This document shows positions 33,488 to 45,800 of a stretch of DNA of 64,000 nt, piece after piece. The notes beneath the pieces were generated by a model. That model was not told where the DNA came from, searched no databases, and was given only the letters and a program-made list of their open reading frames with translations. Position numbers and translations under genes: made by a program. Position 1 is the stretch's first letter. Every line of letters starts with the position of its first letter. This DNA is from Lentinula raphanica (Eukaryota; Basidiomycota; Agaricomycetes; Agaricales; Omphalotaceae), in the NCBI GenBank assembly GCA_027919835.1, contig JANVFP010000025.1:434001-498000 (forward strand). The letters are read 5' to 3'.

Positions 33488-35049
33488 GACTCGTTCGTGT
33501 ACACCGTAGCCACACCATTGCTAGATCTCCCTTGCACCATTTCCGCCAGATTGGCAATGACCATCCAAGCTGGGGATCCGGCCAACTGTTCCGAGTAATC
33601 CTCATTGTCCGGGATCATCTCGTTCATCATCGTCGAAACCTCGGGCCATCCTTTGGCCTGACCATACTTCATGATCTTTTGGTATCTACTCTCACTTCCG
33701 AAGTTGTTCGGTAGCGGAGACCCATCCTTCAACTTAAGACGCTTTGGATCTTGCGGATCACGCATAATCCAACCTTTCCCTAAGAGTTCCAAGAACATTG
33801 GACAACTTTGCATCATATGGTTCGGTTCCCGACAAAGGAAACACAACATCTCAGACCTTTGACCTTGTGCATTATTCGGATTCGTGTTAATGATTCCGCG
33901 GGGAGGCCCACTGTTTCCGGGATTACCACTACCAGAAGCGACAGTATGGGGCTGCACCCGTTGCGCAGGTTGAACATTTCCGGTCTTGATATTAGCCAGC
34001 ATTTGAGCCAACGTCTCAAGTTCCTCTTTGTAGGTAGCCTTAAGTGCTCCCAAATCTTTGACCAACACACTGTACTGATCCCTATTTGCAGCTAGTGCTT
34101 TTTCCGTTTCCTCGGAAGCCTCTCGTTTGACTTCAACGGGCTTACTTGTAGACCGGAAGAAATGCGAGAGATCCGGTACTTCTTCTTTGATCACCGGAGG
34201 ACCACCAATCGGAACGTATACACCTCCTCTTGAATGGGTTTCCGCATTGAAGACCACACCATCCCGACTTGTTACCGTCCGGTACAACGATTCCAAGGGT
34301 GGGTGCCTTGCTACGGCCTCTGCTGCTTCCTTGTACTCTATGAACAGATATGGATCATCGACCTGACGTTTCTCTACGCGGAAAGCAGGTACCTGCTGTT
34401 GAACCTTACGATTCACAGCTTTCCGTAACTCGTCATCGAATGCTGACAGGAAAAGAGACACCAATTCCGTGTTTCCTATCGCCGGAGGCGGTTTCAACAA
34501 CTTATTGGCTTCTACCTCCATCAACAAACAATATCCGAGCAACCTATCTCCGTCCCGGACACCCAAAGGAGCATAGTTCTGTACGATCTGCAAGAGCGTA
34601 TTCTTCGAACCCATTGGTCTCCCTAGAGATGCCGGGAATCTTTCACACAGGGAACGCAGGAAACAGTCCGCGTCTTCCCTTCCTTCCTGCGCGCCGGGAA
34701 GATGCTCGAGAGCCTGCTTGGTCTGAAGGGTCATCCAAGAAAAGATCTTTTGCATCTTCACCTTCTCGGAGGTAACTTCCGTAGCCTGGAACGTGTTCAA
34801 ACAGAACCTCACCCACTCGGGGATCATGCTCGGATTGGCCAAGTCCAGGATCATAGCAGTTTTGTGCGTAAGCGGAAACTTGGTATTGTTATACTCTGCT
34901 TGTTCCGCAGGAGTCAGTTCAGGAGGACCAAGCATCCTTATGATGTCGAGTTGATCCTCCGGTCGTTTTTGTTGGGCAGCCGGGTTTGCTGGTGCGTTAG
35001 CATTCGCTCCCGCGGCTCCCTGATCATTTCCGTTATGTACTTCGGACAT
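33478..35049 (-). CDS. gag: gag of retrotransposon A
   Basis: The first ATG gives about 523 residues (MSEVHNGNDQGAAG start). The frame is open about 350 bp further upstream without ATG, so a non-AUG or spliced start is possible. A Gly/Ala/Pro-rich leader is followed by the retrotransposon gag fold (MILDLANPSMIPEWVRFCLN, FLRSLCERFPASLG, LLGYCLLMEVEANKLL), a coiled-coil segment, and one CCHC zinc knuckle (CFLCREPNHMMQSC, near 33848-33805). A Trp-containing tail ends at the TGA at 33480-33478, preceded by the slippery heptamer G GGA AAC. Gag forms the cytoplasmic virus-like particle and binds RNA through the knuckle. Only copy A retains gag in this window. No frameshift or stop is visible in it. 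Confidence 0.85.
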   Translation of the reverse strand: MSEVHNGNDQGAAGANANAPANPAAQQKRPEDQLDIIRMLGPPELTPAEQAEYNNTKFPLTHKTAMILDLANPSMIPEWVRFCLNTFQATEVTSEKVKMQKIFSWMTLQTKQALEHLPGAQEGREDADCFLRSLCERFPASLGRPMGSKNTLLQIVQNYAPLGVRDGDRLLGYCLLMEVEANKLLKPPPAIGNTELVSLFLSAFDDELRKAVNRKVQQQVPAFRVEKRQVDDPYLFIEYKEAAEAVARHPPLESLYRTVTSRDGVVFNAETHSRGGVYVPIGGPPVIKEEVPDLSHFFRSTSKPVEVKREASEETEKALAANRDQYSVLVKDLGALKATYKEELETLAQMLANIKTGNVQPAQRVQPHTVASGSGNPGNSGPPRGIINTNPNNAQGQRSEMLCFLCREPNHMMQSCPMFLELLGKGWIMRDPQDPKRLKLKDGSPLPNNFGSESRYQKIMKYGQAKGWPEVSTMMNEMIPDNEDYSEQLAGSPAWMVIANLAEMVQGRSSNGVATVYTNESGN

Positions 35050-35472
35050 ATTGTTGGGTAAAAACAGTCGTATCAAATCAAATGGTTCGGGTTGTAATGT
35101 AGGATCTGAACTAGATTGCGGATCTGGTCCAACAGTAGCTGCCTTCTGTCTACCGTTTCTTGGCACTACGTTAGATCTCTTCGTCACTGGTTGTTCCGAA
35201 GATGGTCTAGCAGCTCTCCCGTTATCTGGATTGCTAGTACTCGCTCTTCTGAGGTTTCTCGGATCGTAAACAGGTACAGAGGGTTTCTTTGTTGCGCGCT
35301 TTTGCTGATCTGAAGCTTGTATCGCTGGATCAAAGAAATCTGCTGAGCCCGCGTTCTTCGAAGTCCGAGTAGCTCTTGGAGCTATTTTTAATGATCAAAT
35401 AAATTCGATCAAAGGCAGTAGTTTTGAGAAATCAAGAAGATCTCTCGAGTTCGACCAAAATATAGATTCCAC
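35050..35472. other. Leader of retrotransposon A
   Basis: Lies between PBS and the first gag ATG. The gag frame is open from about 35400 down, with coding-like composition (PRATRTSK, VYDPRNLRR), so it may be translated. Confidence 0.45.
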
Positions 35473-35490
35473 CCCTCGCGGTGGGCTCCA
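35473..35490 (-). other. Candidate primer binding site, copy A
   Basis: TGGAGCCCACCGCGAGGG starts five bases after a CA that fits the LTR end (35496). It begins with TGG, complementary to a tRNA CCA end. The tRNA is not identified. Confidence 0.5.
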
Positions 35491-35495
35491 GATAA

Positions 35496-36539
35496 TGAGG
35501 TATAAAGTCGGTTCTTAGTATAATGCCTTATGACAGGTCACTTAGCACGAACACAGAGTACGACTTCACGGATTCGTCAATCAAATTGTATTTATAGCGA
35601 GGTGTGGGGCGTTGTCAGAGATTCCGCACTATCTTATATCTCAAGTCGAACGCAGTCTTGTAAGATCTTTTAGATCAGCAATACTGGTCAGCAGAACGAA
35701 GTGACACGGATATACCAGTCGTAAGATCTGGACTAAGGGGTTTGTTTTGAGTGGCTTCCACTCGGATAAGGGTTTTTAGGCTCGGAAAGCAACGGGGTAC
35801 CAGACGTTATGGTAGACCAATCGATTCCGCTCCCGGGTGAAGCAGTACTGATCACTACTCTCAGTAAAACCTCGAAGATCACGCAGATCACCAATCACTA
35901 CGTGTCAACTTGAACAGAGCCACCAAAACTCTGCACGTTCACTCGGCACAACCTGAGACCAAGTCCTCTGTATCTCCGGAACGGAGTCTACCTTCAACTA
36001 GCAAGTGACAGACACCAAGTCAAACCACTCAAAAGTCGGGCTTATCGCGATGAAGTAACACACTTAATCTGCAAGGTCCGGTACGGCTTAGAAGCCTTTA
36101 CTCCCACGTATGGATGAAAAGGATTACCAGTTCAGAGAGATCTGGGCGCGAAACTTGTTTCATTTGTGCGGATACAGGTCTTTAAGTACACTACGAAAAG
36201 TCCAATACCCGTATTTGTCCTTGATCTAGTAGATCTAGCTATTTCTACGGACGGAGTCCGATAATATACACTTAAATAGTAAAATATGACTGAAACGATA
36301 CAAACACGCAAGGAAATAGTAAAGAAAACAGAGAAAAAGATGAAACTTGTCCGTATTTCGTTGTACTTTCGCCAGATCTAGAAGACCAAGCAAGTTCCGA
36401 CCATGGTCTGTGCGGCATCCACATGCTAGGGTGCCTAACTCGTCAGAGTGGCTCCTGCCTGTGTTGCTCAAGTGTTTCCGACGAATTTGCTTCCGCGGAA
36501 TAGTAGTGGTCTCCCCAAGTTAATGAGATAGACCCGTAA
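35496..36539 (-). repeat. 5' LTR of retrotransposon A, 3' portion
   Basis: Together with 41101-41754 it forms one LTR of about 1.7 kb, interrupted by the CATCAGG-ended element. The alignable LTR pieces of copy B are 55198-56026 and 58963-59058. Confidence 0.75.
35589..35597 (-). promoter_or_regulatory. TATA box in the LTR of copy A
   Basis: CTATAAATA in element sense, about 95 bp before the LTR end. The position suits the U3/R boundary. Confidence 0.5.
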
Positions 36540-36634
36540 CATCAGGAAAAATAATCTGTGCTCAGAGCTACCTAATATACCTTTCCAAGCACTTCAGAGA
36601 GCCTCAAGTCTTCTAAGTCTCCCAAGTCTCTAAT

Positions 36635-39600
36635 CACCTGTAGCTGTAAAATCTACGCAAAGTAGTTCGATAAGTATCCACCAGGGCTTTGCGAAGTACA
36701 CCGATACTTTCTCCAAGGGTCAAATTTTACCTCCGGGCAGGCCAGAAATGCTCCGGGGGCTGCTATTTTTTATTATATATATATATTATTGGTATTATTT
36801 AATTAAAAAAACAGGAAAAAAAATAATATATAGCTTCGCAAAGTGGTGTGAAAGATATCACAAATGATGGGAACAGATGAAATGATGTGATGGGATCTGC
36901 GTCAATCATTTCCTTTTTGGGAAAAGGATATTTATATTGAAACCAGGGGTTACAGGGTACTACTGTATATATATGGGTGTCTAAAAATAGCAAATATCAT
37001 ATACAATCCAAAAATGACCAAAACAGGGTACAGGCTATTCTAGGCACATCAAAATTGCCCAAAAAGGAAATTGGTCTAAAAATAGAACTTGATCTCATCA
37101 GGTAGCAAAAAATCTGAAAAAAATCATAAAAATAGTGAAAAAAATCAGGGTTGCCTTGATGGCCCTGGAAATGCAAAATAAAAAAAAATACGCGACAAGT
37201 GTAAAAAATTTTATCACTCCAAATCATACTAGATCCTCTATACATTGGGGGTATATGATGTACATGCTATTTTTAGCACCCCCAGTACTCTTAGGCACCT
37301 AGAATAGCTTATATCATTCAATATATTCAGCACACTCAATGCTTGTTATACTTAATACACTTAACAATGAGAGATTTTAGAACAGTATTTATGTGTGTTA
37401 TACTTAACACACATAACAATGAACAGTGTTCATGTGTGTTATGCTTAACATACTTATCAATGAAAAACCTTGGATCAGTGTTGATGTGTATTATGCTTAA
37501 CATACTTAACAATGAAAAACTTCAGAACAGTGTTGATGTGTATTATACTTAACACAATTAACAATGAGAAACATCGGAACAATGTGCATATGTGTTATAC
37601 TTAACACACTCAACAATGACAAAGTTAAAACAGTGTTCATGTGTGTTATACTGATACACTCAACAATGCAAAAACTTGGAACAATGTTACTGCATGTTAT
37701 ACTCAACATACTGAACTCATTACACTTATAACACTTAACATACTTCATCAGTAACTATAACACACCATCAATAGAACATTGTTATACTATAACACACATA
37801 TAACAACGAGTTTTGGGCGCTTATGGGCGCTTATTTTGAGTTTTTGAGTCGAAATTCATTCATACCACACTCAATAATTTTTGTGTGGGGTTTATACTGT
37901 GTAAAGATGTTGTTTATATCATACTACACTAGATACAATTCGGAGAACCCAAAATTACAACCTGTGGGACTGGCTATATTGTGATCTTCTGTGATTTAAC
38001 AGTGCTTTGTGTAAATCACAATGCATACACCCATGTTATGAAGTCAAATTGCCACTGGGTGATGAAAAGAGTCATCCTACAATCTATTCTATGCTCACTG
38101 TATGTAATACAGCTAAGAGATCTGTAATCTGGATCATTGAACATAACATATATTGTTACATGGAACTGTAGCCATCCCTTGTGTACATGAAATAGATACA
38201 TGTATATCACAGAGTCCAATAGTCATACTGAGTATCTGAACCATGTCCAGACACTTTTAGTAGACTGTAGGAGTGATTCCCTCATGAACCAGCATCAATA
38301 TCCTTGCATTACATGGACATATGCATTGTCATTTACATAAAACACTGTTGAATAATAAAAGATCATGATATAGCCAGTCCCACAGGCCGTAATTTTGGGT
38401 TCTCCGAATTGTATCTAGTGTAGTATGATATAAACAACATCTTTACACAGTATAAACCCCACACAAAAATTATTGAGTGTGGTATGAATGAATTTCGACT
38501 CAAAAACTCAAAATAAGCGCCCATAAGCGCCCAAAACTCGTTGTTATATGTGTGTTATAGTATAACAATGTTCTATTGATGGTGTGTTATAGTTACTGAT
38601 GAAGTATGTTAAGTGTTATAAGTGTAATGAGTTCAGTATGTTGAGTATAACATGCAGTAACATTGTTCCAAGTTTTTGCATTGTTGAGTGTATCAGTATA
38701 ACACACATGAACACTGTTTTAACTTTGTCATTGTTGAGTGTGTTAAGTATAACACATATGCACATTGTTCCGATGTTTCTCATTGTTAATTGTGTTAAGT
38801 ATAATACACATCAACACTGTTCTGAAGTTTTTCATTGTTAAGTATGTTAAGCATAATACACATCAACACTGATCCAAGGTTTTTCATTGATAAGTATGTT
38901 AAGCATAACACACATGAACACTGTTCATTGTTATGTGTGTTAAGTATAACACACATAAATACTGTTCTAAAATCTCTCATTGTTAAGTGTATTAAGTATA
39001 ACAAGCATTGAGTGTGCTGAATATATTGAATGATATAAGCTATTCTAGGTGCCTAAGAGTACTGGGGGTGCTAAAAATAGCATGTACATCATATACCCCC
39101 AATGTATAGAGGATCTAGTATGATTTGGAGTGATAAAATTTTTTACACTTGTCGCGTATTTTTTTTTATTTTGCATTTCCAGGGCCATCAAGGCAACCCT
39201 GATTTTTTTCACTATTTTTATGATTTTTTTCAGATTTTTTGCTACCTGATGAGATCAAGTTCTATTTTTAGACCAATTTCCTTTTTGGGCAATTTTGATG
39301 TGCCTAGAATAGCCTGTACCCTGTTTTGGTCATTTTTGGATTGTATATGATATTTGCTATTTTTAGACACCCATATATATACAGTAGTACCCTGTAACCC
39401 CTGGTTTCAATATAAATATCCTTTTCCCAAAAAGGAAATGATTGACGCAGATCCCATCACATCATTTCATCTGTTCCCATCATTTGTGATATCTTTCACA
39501 CCACTTTGCGAAGCTATATATTATTTTTTTTCCTGTTTTTTTAATTAAATAATACCAATAATATATATATATAATAAAAAATAGCAGCCCCCGGAGCATT

Positions 39601-39712
39601 TCTGGCCTGCCCGGAGGTAAAATTTGACCCTTGGAGAGAGTATCGGTGTACTTCGCAAAGCTCTGGTGGATACTTATCGGACTACTTTGCGTAGATTTTA
39701 CAGCCTCAGCTG
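36635..39712. mobile_element. Giant foldback element copy 1 (3.08 kb, about 1.35-kb inverted arms)
   Basis: The ends are CACCTGTAGCTGTAAAATC and the inverse of CAGCTGAGGCTGTAAAATC. The 7-bp duplication is CTCTAAT (36628-36634, 39713-39719). The arms (about 36635-37985 and 38365-39712) are nearly identical in inverse. The core of roughly 300 bp is unique and matches, inverted, the core of copy 2. The arms hold arrays of 'tgttatacttaacacac' pieces and cttcgcaaag motifs. No protein is supported; the open frames in the two arms are mirror images. Confidence 0.88.
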
Positions 39713-39769
39713 CTCTAATGTCTTCTGAGACACCCCCCAAAACCTAAAGAAACTTGCTTGCTTTTAGTT

Positions 39770-40010
39770 GACCTGAACATCTTTGAGAAAGATTTGAGAT
39801 GCTCTGAGAAAGATTTGGGGTGCTTTGAGAAAGATTTGAGTTGCTTTGAGAAGGATTTGAGTTTCTTTGAAATGGATTTGAGGTGCTTTGAAAAAGATTT
39901 AGGTTGCTTTGAGAAAGATTTGAGGTGCTTTGAGAAAGATTTGAGTTGCTTTGAAAAAGATTTGAGTTGCTTTGAGAAAGATTTGAATATCTTTGAGGTG
40001 CTTCTGAGTA
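39770..40010 (+). repeat. 21-bp minisatellite 'gagaaagatttgaggtgcttt'-type, left arm
   Basis: About eleven degenerate units; the inverse array is at 40495-40660. The two arms could form a large stem. Confidence 0.8.
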
Positions 40011-40494
40011 TCTTTGAGGTTTTTACAAATTGATATATATGTTCAATTATTGCCTTTTTTATTAGTTTATTATTATATTGTATATCTGACTGTTTTTTAT
40101 TCATCTTATACATATTTGATGTATTCACTACTGTATATTACTAACTCTCAAATTTCGGAACAGTACATAGGCAATTGTAGGCTAATATATAAGGTATATC
40201 TATTATAATTATATATATACATTTATATATAATATATATATTATGTGTGTATAGTATATTATTATTGTTATATTTACTTTTTGACCAGGGGGAAAACTTT
40301 TTGATTGTACATGGTTCACGGTGTGCAAAATGCCTGCCTGTTTTGTTTATGCAAATTGCAGGTGTTACACAAGAAATATCAGTTATATAGCTAGTAATAC
40401 TATGTAATAGTATAAATAAAGCTTGTTAATGTTATTTTAGATTGTTTATGAGAAGTAAATATGTGGAGAAGCATTTAAAGTTCTTGAAAGAATC

Positions 40495-40660
40495 TCAAAG
40501 AATCTCAAATCTTTCTGAAAGCAACTCAAATCTTTTTCAAAGCACCTCAAATCTTTCACAAAGCAACTCAAATCCTTTTCAAAGCAACTCAGATCTTTCT
40601 CAAAGCACCTCAAATCTTTCTCAGAGCATCTCAAATCTTTTTCAAAGATGTTCAGGTCAA
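40495..40660 (-). repeat. Inverse arm of the 21-bp minisatellite
   Basis: About eight units of 'caaagcaactcaaatcttt' type, the reverse complement of the 39770-40010 array. Confidence 0.8.
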
Positions 40661-41100
40661 CTGAAAGCAGGCAAATTTACTTTTCAAACCACTTCAAATT
40701 CTCTTGAAGATATTAAAAATCATTTCAGAATTATTCAAAGAATTATAAAGATAATTCAAGCATTTCCAAAGAGTTTGAAGATCTTTAAGACATTTCAAAA
40801 GCACTTGAGAAGCATTCAAAGGTGTATAAATTCTTCAAGATATGGCTAAAAGCCTGAGCAATTCTGGTAACCTAGATCACTTAGAGAACTCAGGCTTTTG
40901 CACAATCCTCAGGTGACCTTAAAGATAAATGAATATATTTTGTATCAACTTGAGGCAATCTTATAGATGCTGGAGTTTAGACACTTTTCCCAAAGACCTC
41001 CAAGACTTTGGGTGCTGCAAGCTGTTTCAAAGACTCTAGGAATTCGGGAAAATCTCTGGGATCTTTGAGGTGCTCCTGGTCAGGGGTATTTTTCCTGATG

Positions 41101-41754
41101 AACAGTGGTTGATCTCGCAGATCAGGTAGGTCTGGTCCGTAGCTTTCGAACGGTATGCATATAGCCTGGTGTTCTGGAGCGGACAACAAAGATAAATGCT
41201 TCAGAAGTGTTTTCCATAGGTTTCCGCGCGTTTCCGTGAGTGCTGGTCAAAGCTGTACATAGCATACGCTATATCCCAGTTTAGAACTTGAACATATGCG
41301 TGTTTCCGCTGCGGGTTTCACCCGTACTGCCACGGAAATACTAGATCATCATGTTTCCGACAGTTTCCGCCACTTTGCGTAGGGTTTCCGCGTGGTAACT
41401 CGTCCGGATAGGCTCTCATCGTGTCTGATCTGCTAGATCAAGTGAAATTTCCGTCATCACAGCCAAGTACCAAACTCAGTTGTGCTGATCCGGCAGATCT
41501 TGATACTAAGTCGATATTCCCTTGGTGTGCTCGTACCAGTAGTCAGCATTCTTGAAGGATCCCCGACCAAGGGTGCGAGCAATAGCTCTAAGTGGATATT
41601 CATGGCTGATCCTGCCAAAGGATCTGTATCCTAGCTTATACTGATACAAGTTTGACTGCTAGTTCGGGCTCACTACAGTCCTTATTGATACTATGCAACG
41701 GTCTAAGTTGATCTTTTTGATCATTGCACGCCTGCGCAGAAAAACCGCGCAACA
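41101..41754 (-). repeat. 5' LTR of retrotransposon A, 5' portion
   Basis: It starts TGTTGCGCGG at 41754 (minus) and aligns with 55198-55850. It contains many TTTCCG motifs (about ten between 41210 and 41455) and GATCTGCTAGATC at 41427-41439. Confidence 0.75.
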
Positions 41755-42856
41755 CCGCGATCCGTCACCTCCTCGTACGGAAAATCCGAGAAGACCATTT
41801 GATGATGTTCAGCCCAGAGAAGTTACACCTCACCCTCGAAATCAACCCAAGCCGGAGAAGATACCTGAATCTAAGGGATCTGCGAAGGCACCAAAATACA
41901 GGCTGCAGAATGAACTGTTCACGCCTGGTCTAGAGGAAGAGCTTGCTGACCGGATAGTGCGAAAAACGATTGAATTGACTTCTTCCGAAGCTTTACAGCT
42001 CTCGGGGAAAATCAGGCAGATCGTAGCACAAAAGATACGGAATAAGCGAGTACTTCCACAAGATCGAAAGAAAATGCTGCTGAACGTGGCTGATCAACAA
42101 GATCTAGCTACGGAAACACTTTCAAATGATGATTCCGAAGACAAACAAGTCATTTCCATGGATGATCTGGCATTACCCGAAGCTTGGGCTTTTGAAAGAT
42201 TATCTGAGGATCGGGATGGGATGAAAGCAGGAGCGTTTGTTCAAGTAGATCCAGTAGAATCATTCTTAAGTGATGTAGATGAGAATGATGAACGACGAGA
42301 TATGACCATAGTTGCTACCATAGGCAATGGTCTCCGTGCAGTGTGGCCTGTTGTGAATGATCGGGAAGATCTCGAAGTAGAGAACCTCCTGGACTCAGGA
42401 TTGCAGATAGTCGCAATCGATATGAGCATGGCGTTAGGCTTAGGTCTAGGTTGGGATCCCGGAATCACCATACAGATGCAAAATGTACATGGCGGGATCG
42501 CGCGGACCAAAGGTTTAGCCCGAAATGTGCCCTTTCGATTTGGACCAGTCACAGTGTATTTGCAGTTACATGTTCAAGAAAAGGCTCCCTTCAAAATACT
42601 GTTGGGACGTCCGTTTGATGTGTTAACTGAGAGTGTCATTCAGACGTTTGGATCGGGTGATCAGGAACTTACGATTACGGATCCGAATACTGGAAAACGG
42701 TATACCATGGGTACATATCCGAAAGGACATGGACCGAGAGCACCAAGAAAGGTGGTGGAACGAAAAGTATCACAACCAACTCAACAGTTGCAACCCGAAT
42801 CAAGACGGGAAGACACTCACGAGGAGGCAGAGAAAGTTCCGCAACCAAATTTTTGA
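41755..42856 (+). pseudogene. Protease ORF of retrotransposon B, 5'-truncated
   Basis: The sequence is over 95 percent like copy A from RDPSPPRTENPRRPFDD on. The part upstream is gone, and an apparent ORF start at 41693 lies in the reversed LTR of copy A, making a chimeric frame. The protease active-site motif reads LLDSGLQIVAID instead of LLDSGSQ, so the residue after DSG is changed; the catalytic Asp is kept. It ends at TGA 42854-42856 after the slippery A AAT TTT (42847-42853). It cannot yield a normal protease without gag. Confidence 0.8.
42847..42856 (+). promoter_or_regulatory. -1 frameshift site, protease to pol, copy B
   Basis: A AAT TTT followed by TGA, identical in phase and sequence to copy A. 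Confidence 0.7.
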
Positions 42857-45800
42857 ATAACCTCTGGGATCTGAGTAGCGACCAGGGAGAGGTAGAAATC
42901 ACTCTTAGTGGGTACTGGGATGCTCAAGCAGAGGAAGTGGTTATAGAGTTGAATCAGGTGAAACGAGGTACCTTCTCTGATGAAGAATTAGCGGACGTGT
43001 ATGTGCAATGCTGTCTGCCAACGATCGAGAAGTCGCACCTCGGAATTGCCGAAACCATATCACTATACCTGAACAAAGGTGTAGATCATCAACAAAATCG
43101 TGTGATCAACCCATGGAAGGAAGGATTTAGAGCTGATCCGACCGTTGAGGACCTGAAAGAGACCTTTTACCAGTCCATGACAAAGGACGTTAGGTGGAAA
43201 GACTTACACGGGTTGACTTGTCCATATGATAACACGGAAGATCTACCAGATCAAGTAGATCAAACAAAAGATGCGGAATTGGCTTCAATGACCCAAGATT
43301 TGGAGGCTGCGATGCATCGTGTTAAGCTCTGGGAACTCAAGAACGAGACGATTGACCAGCATATATGCGCATATAATGATGTGTTTTTGCCAGATCCGCC
43401 AGTTTCGGCCTTCGGTTCTCAAAAATATAAGCCTGTAGCGGTGAAAGTTCGCCCTGTCAAGGCTGATCTACCGGAAGAATTCCATGTGCGGAGACACATT
43501 TACGGGGATCCTTTGGCTGATCTACCAGATCTACCAACTCATCCTCCAGAATTCACGCCAGGTATTCGGTATATGCAAGAACGGAAAGAGATCATCGAGA
43601 AAAACCATGCGGAAGGTTTCCTTACGGATGAGGAAATGAAGCTAGTTCATCATTTGATGAAGCTGCAGGAAATGGGTTTTGCTTGGCAAGCTTCCGAGGG
43701 CGGAACATTCAGAGAGGACTTCTTTCCTCCCGTGAAAATTCCAGTCATACCTCATGAGCCCTGGGTCAAACGAAATATTCCAATTCCTCCGGGGATCTTC
43801 GAAAAGGTTTGTAAGATCATCAAGGATAAGATTGATGCTGGAGTTTATGAACCATATTGCTCGAGTTATCATTCAAAATGGTTTTGTGTGGTCAAGAAGG
43901 ATGGAATGAGTCTTCGTTTAGTACATAGTTTGGAACCCTTGAACAAGGTGACCATTCAACACTCCGGGATTCCTCCTGCTACTGCGGATATTGCTCGTCA
44001 TTTTGCGGGTCGTGCCTGTGGTGGTTTGTTGGATATCTATGTGGGTTATGATGAACGACCACTCGATGTTAGTTCGCGAGATCTGACGACATTCCAAACT
44101 CCGTATGGACCACACCATCTCGTAAAGTTACCTATGGGTTGGACGAACTCTGTTCCGATATTCCATGACGATGTAACTTACATGATGCGAGATGAAATTC
44201 CGGAATATACTATTCCATACGTCGATGATGTTCCTATCAGAGGCCGCGGGACTCGTTATGAATTACCGGGTGGTGGATACGAAACTATCCCTGAAAATCC
44301 TTTGATCAGACGATTTGTCTGCTCCGAGCAACACACTATCTTCTTTATGGATGTCGGAAACTCACGGTAGAAACAGATGCTAGCTATATTCAAGGAATGC
44401 TTGAAAATCCGAGTAGTGGTCCAAACGCTACAATCAACCGTTGGATTGAAGATATCCGTAAATTCCATTTCAATTTGATTCATGTCAAAGGAGCAACCTT
44501 TGGACCTGATGGTTTGTCTCGAAGACCTCCGGGAGGTTGGACTACCCCTCGTCGGGAAACCGAAGAGGATCTAGCAGAAGATGCAGATGACTCCAACAAC
44601 GTTAGGTTCTTCAAAGCGGACGAAGCGGATGATCCATTGCCCTTTGAATCATTCAAAGATCATATAGATCCTCGGACAGGATACTTTTGCGAGACCATTG
44701 AAGATGAGTTTGCGGAAGATCTTCAAGTTGCCCGGGAGGAAGAGATCCAGCATGCATTCCTCAAAGAACGTTTAGAGGCCTCGGGAATGCCTTTGACCTC
44801 CCAGTTTCTGCAGTATACTGCGATCCCCGACAATGCTATGTGGGGACCTGATCACAAATATCCGATATCTCATAGATCGGATGGCAGAAATCGTCTAGAT
44901 CAGCAGTTACCGGAAATCCGAGCATGGCTTAAGGACCCGAATGCTGAGCAATTCGCAAATTTCGACAAAAGACAACGAGCGGAAATGGACCGAAAAACAC
45001 TGTCCTTTTCAATAGACTCGGAAGGTCGACTGTTCCATCGGAAACCATCCACAGATCAACTGCGTTTAGTGGTTGAACCGGAAAAACGAATGTATCTATT
45101 GCACAGTGCTCATGATGCCTTAGGACACAAGGGTACATATGCTACGAAAGACTTCTTGGAAAAGAGGTTTTGGTGGCCTGATCTGGAGAAAGACGTGGAG
45201 TGGTATGTGAAAACATGTCAAGCCTGCCAAGATCGACTTAGGTCTTTAGTGCGGATCCCTCCAATGGTGACCTTCACGCCATCCTTGTTCCAAAAGATAC
45301 ATATCAATACTATGGTTATGTCGCCAGCCAGTAATGGTTGCAGATATATCGTTCACGGAAGGGATTCCTTGTCAAGTTGGTCAGAAGCTAGGGCACTGAG
45401 AGTTGAAAATGCGAGATCACTCGCGGAATGGTTCTTTGAAGACATCATATGTAGATGGGGATGTCCGGAAATCGTGGTCTCGGACAATGCACCACAGATG
45501 AAGCTTATGTTGAGATGGCTCGAACAGAAATACGGGATCCGTGGAATACAGATATCGCCTTACAATTCACAAGCTAACGGAAAGATTGAGCGTGCTCACT
45601 TTGATCTGAGACAAGCACTTGCGAAAGCGTGTGCGGGAGATCTGTCAAAATGGTACTATTTCTTGAAACCGATACTTTGGGCTGATCGTATTACTGCACG
45701 GAGAGGTTTAGGCTGTTCACCATACTTCGTAGCTACCGGTATGGAACCTCTGCTACCTTTTGATATTGTTGAATCTACATATTTGGTCAATCCACCAAAT

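Larger units (their letters stand above)
36540..41100. mobile_element. CATCAGG-ended non-coding element, 4.56 kb, inside the LTR of A
   Basis: The ends are CATCAGGAAAAATA and TATTTTTCCTGATG. The flanking duplication is AA (36538-36539, 41101-41102). The copy B LTR near 55846 gives the unoccupied site. It contains a later foldback element (36635-39712) and an inverted pair of 'aagatttgagRtgctttgag' arrays. I find no transposase. Confidence 0.75.
8111..41754 (-). mobile_element. LTR retrotransposon copy A (Ty3/Gypsy-like) with two antisense accessory genes
   Basis: This is a minus-strand element read from high to low coordinates. The 5' LTR starts with TG at 41754 and ends near 35496. It is followed by a candidate PBS, gag, protease, pol, a PPT-like tract, then gene 2 and gene 1 on the opposite strand. 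Its 3' end, including the N-terminus of gene 1 and the 3' LTR, is missing at about 8110. Two later elements split it: the KDZ transposon (13037-28253) inside gene 2, and a CATCAGG-ended element (36540-41100) inside the LTR. Its own sequence amounts to about 13.9 kb. The RT region is deleted, so it is not autonomous. Copy B confirms the order of parts. Confidence 0.8.

Noticed and set aside
37506..38841. Two identical small ORFs of 80 residues
   Set aside because: They are the same sequence in the inverted arms of a non-coding element and consist of repeat translation.
36635..39712. Palindrome as an assembly artefact (mirror duplication)
   Set aside because: A second, diverged copy with its own 7-bp duplication and a homologous unique core exists at 56027-58962, so the structure is real, though long-read support would still be welcome.
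41693..41754. ATG at 41693 as the start of a protease gene
   Set aside because: The first 62 bases lie in the reversed LTR of copy A; the frame continues into the protease by chance.
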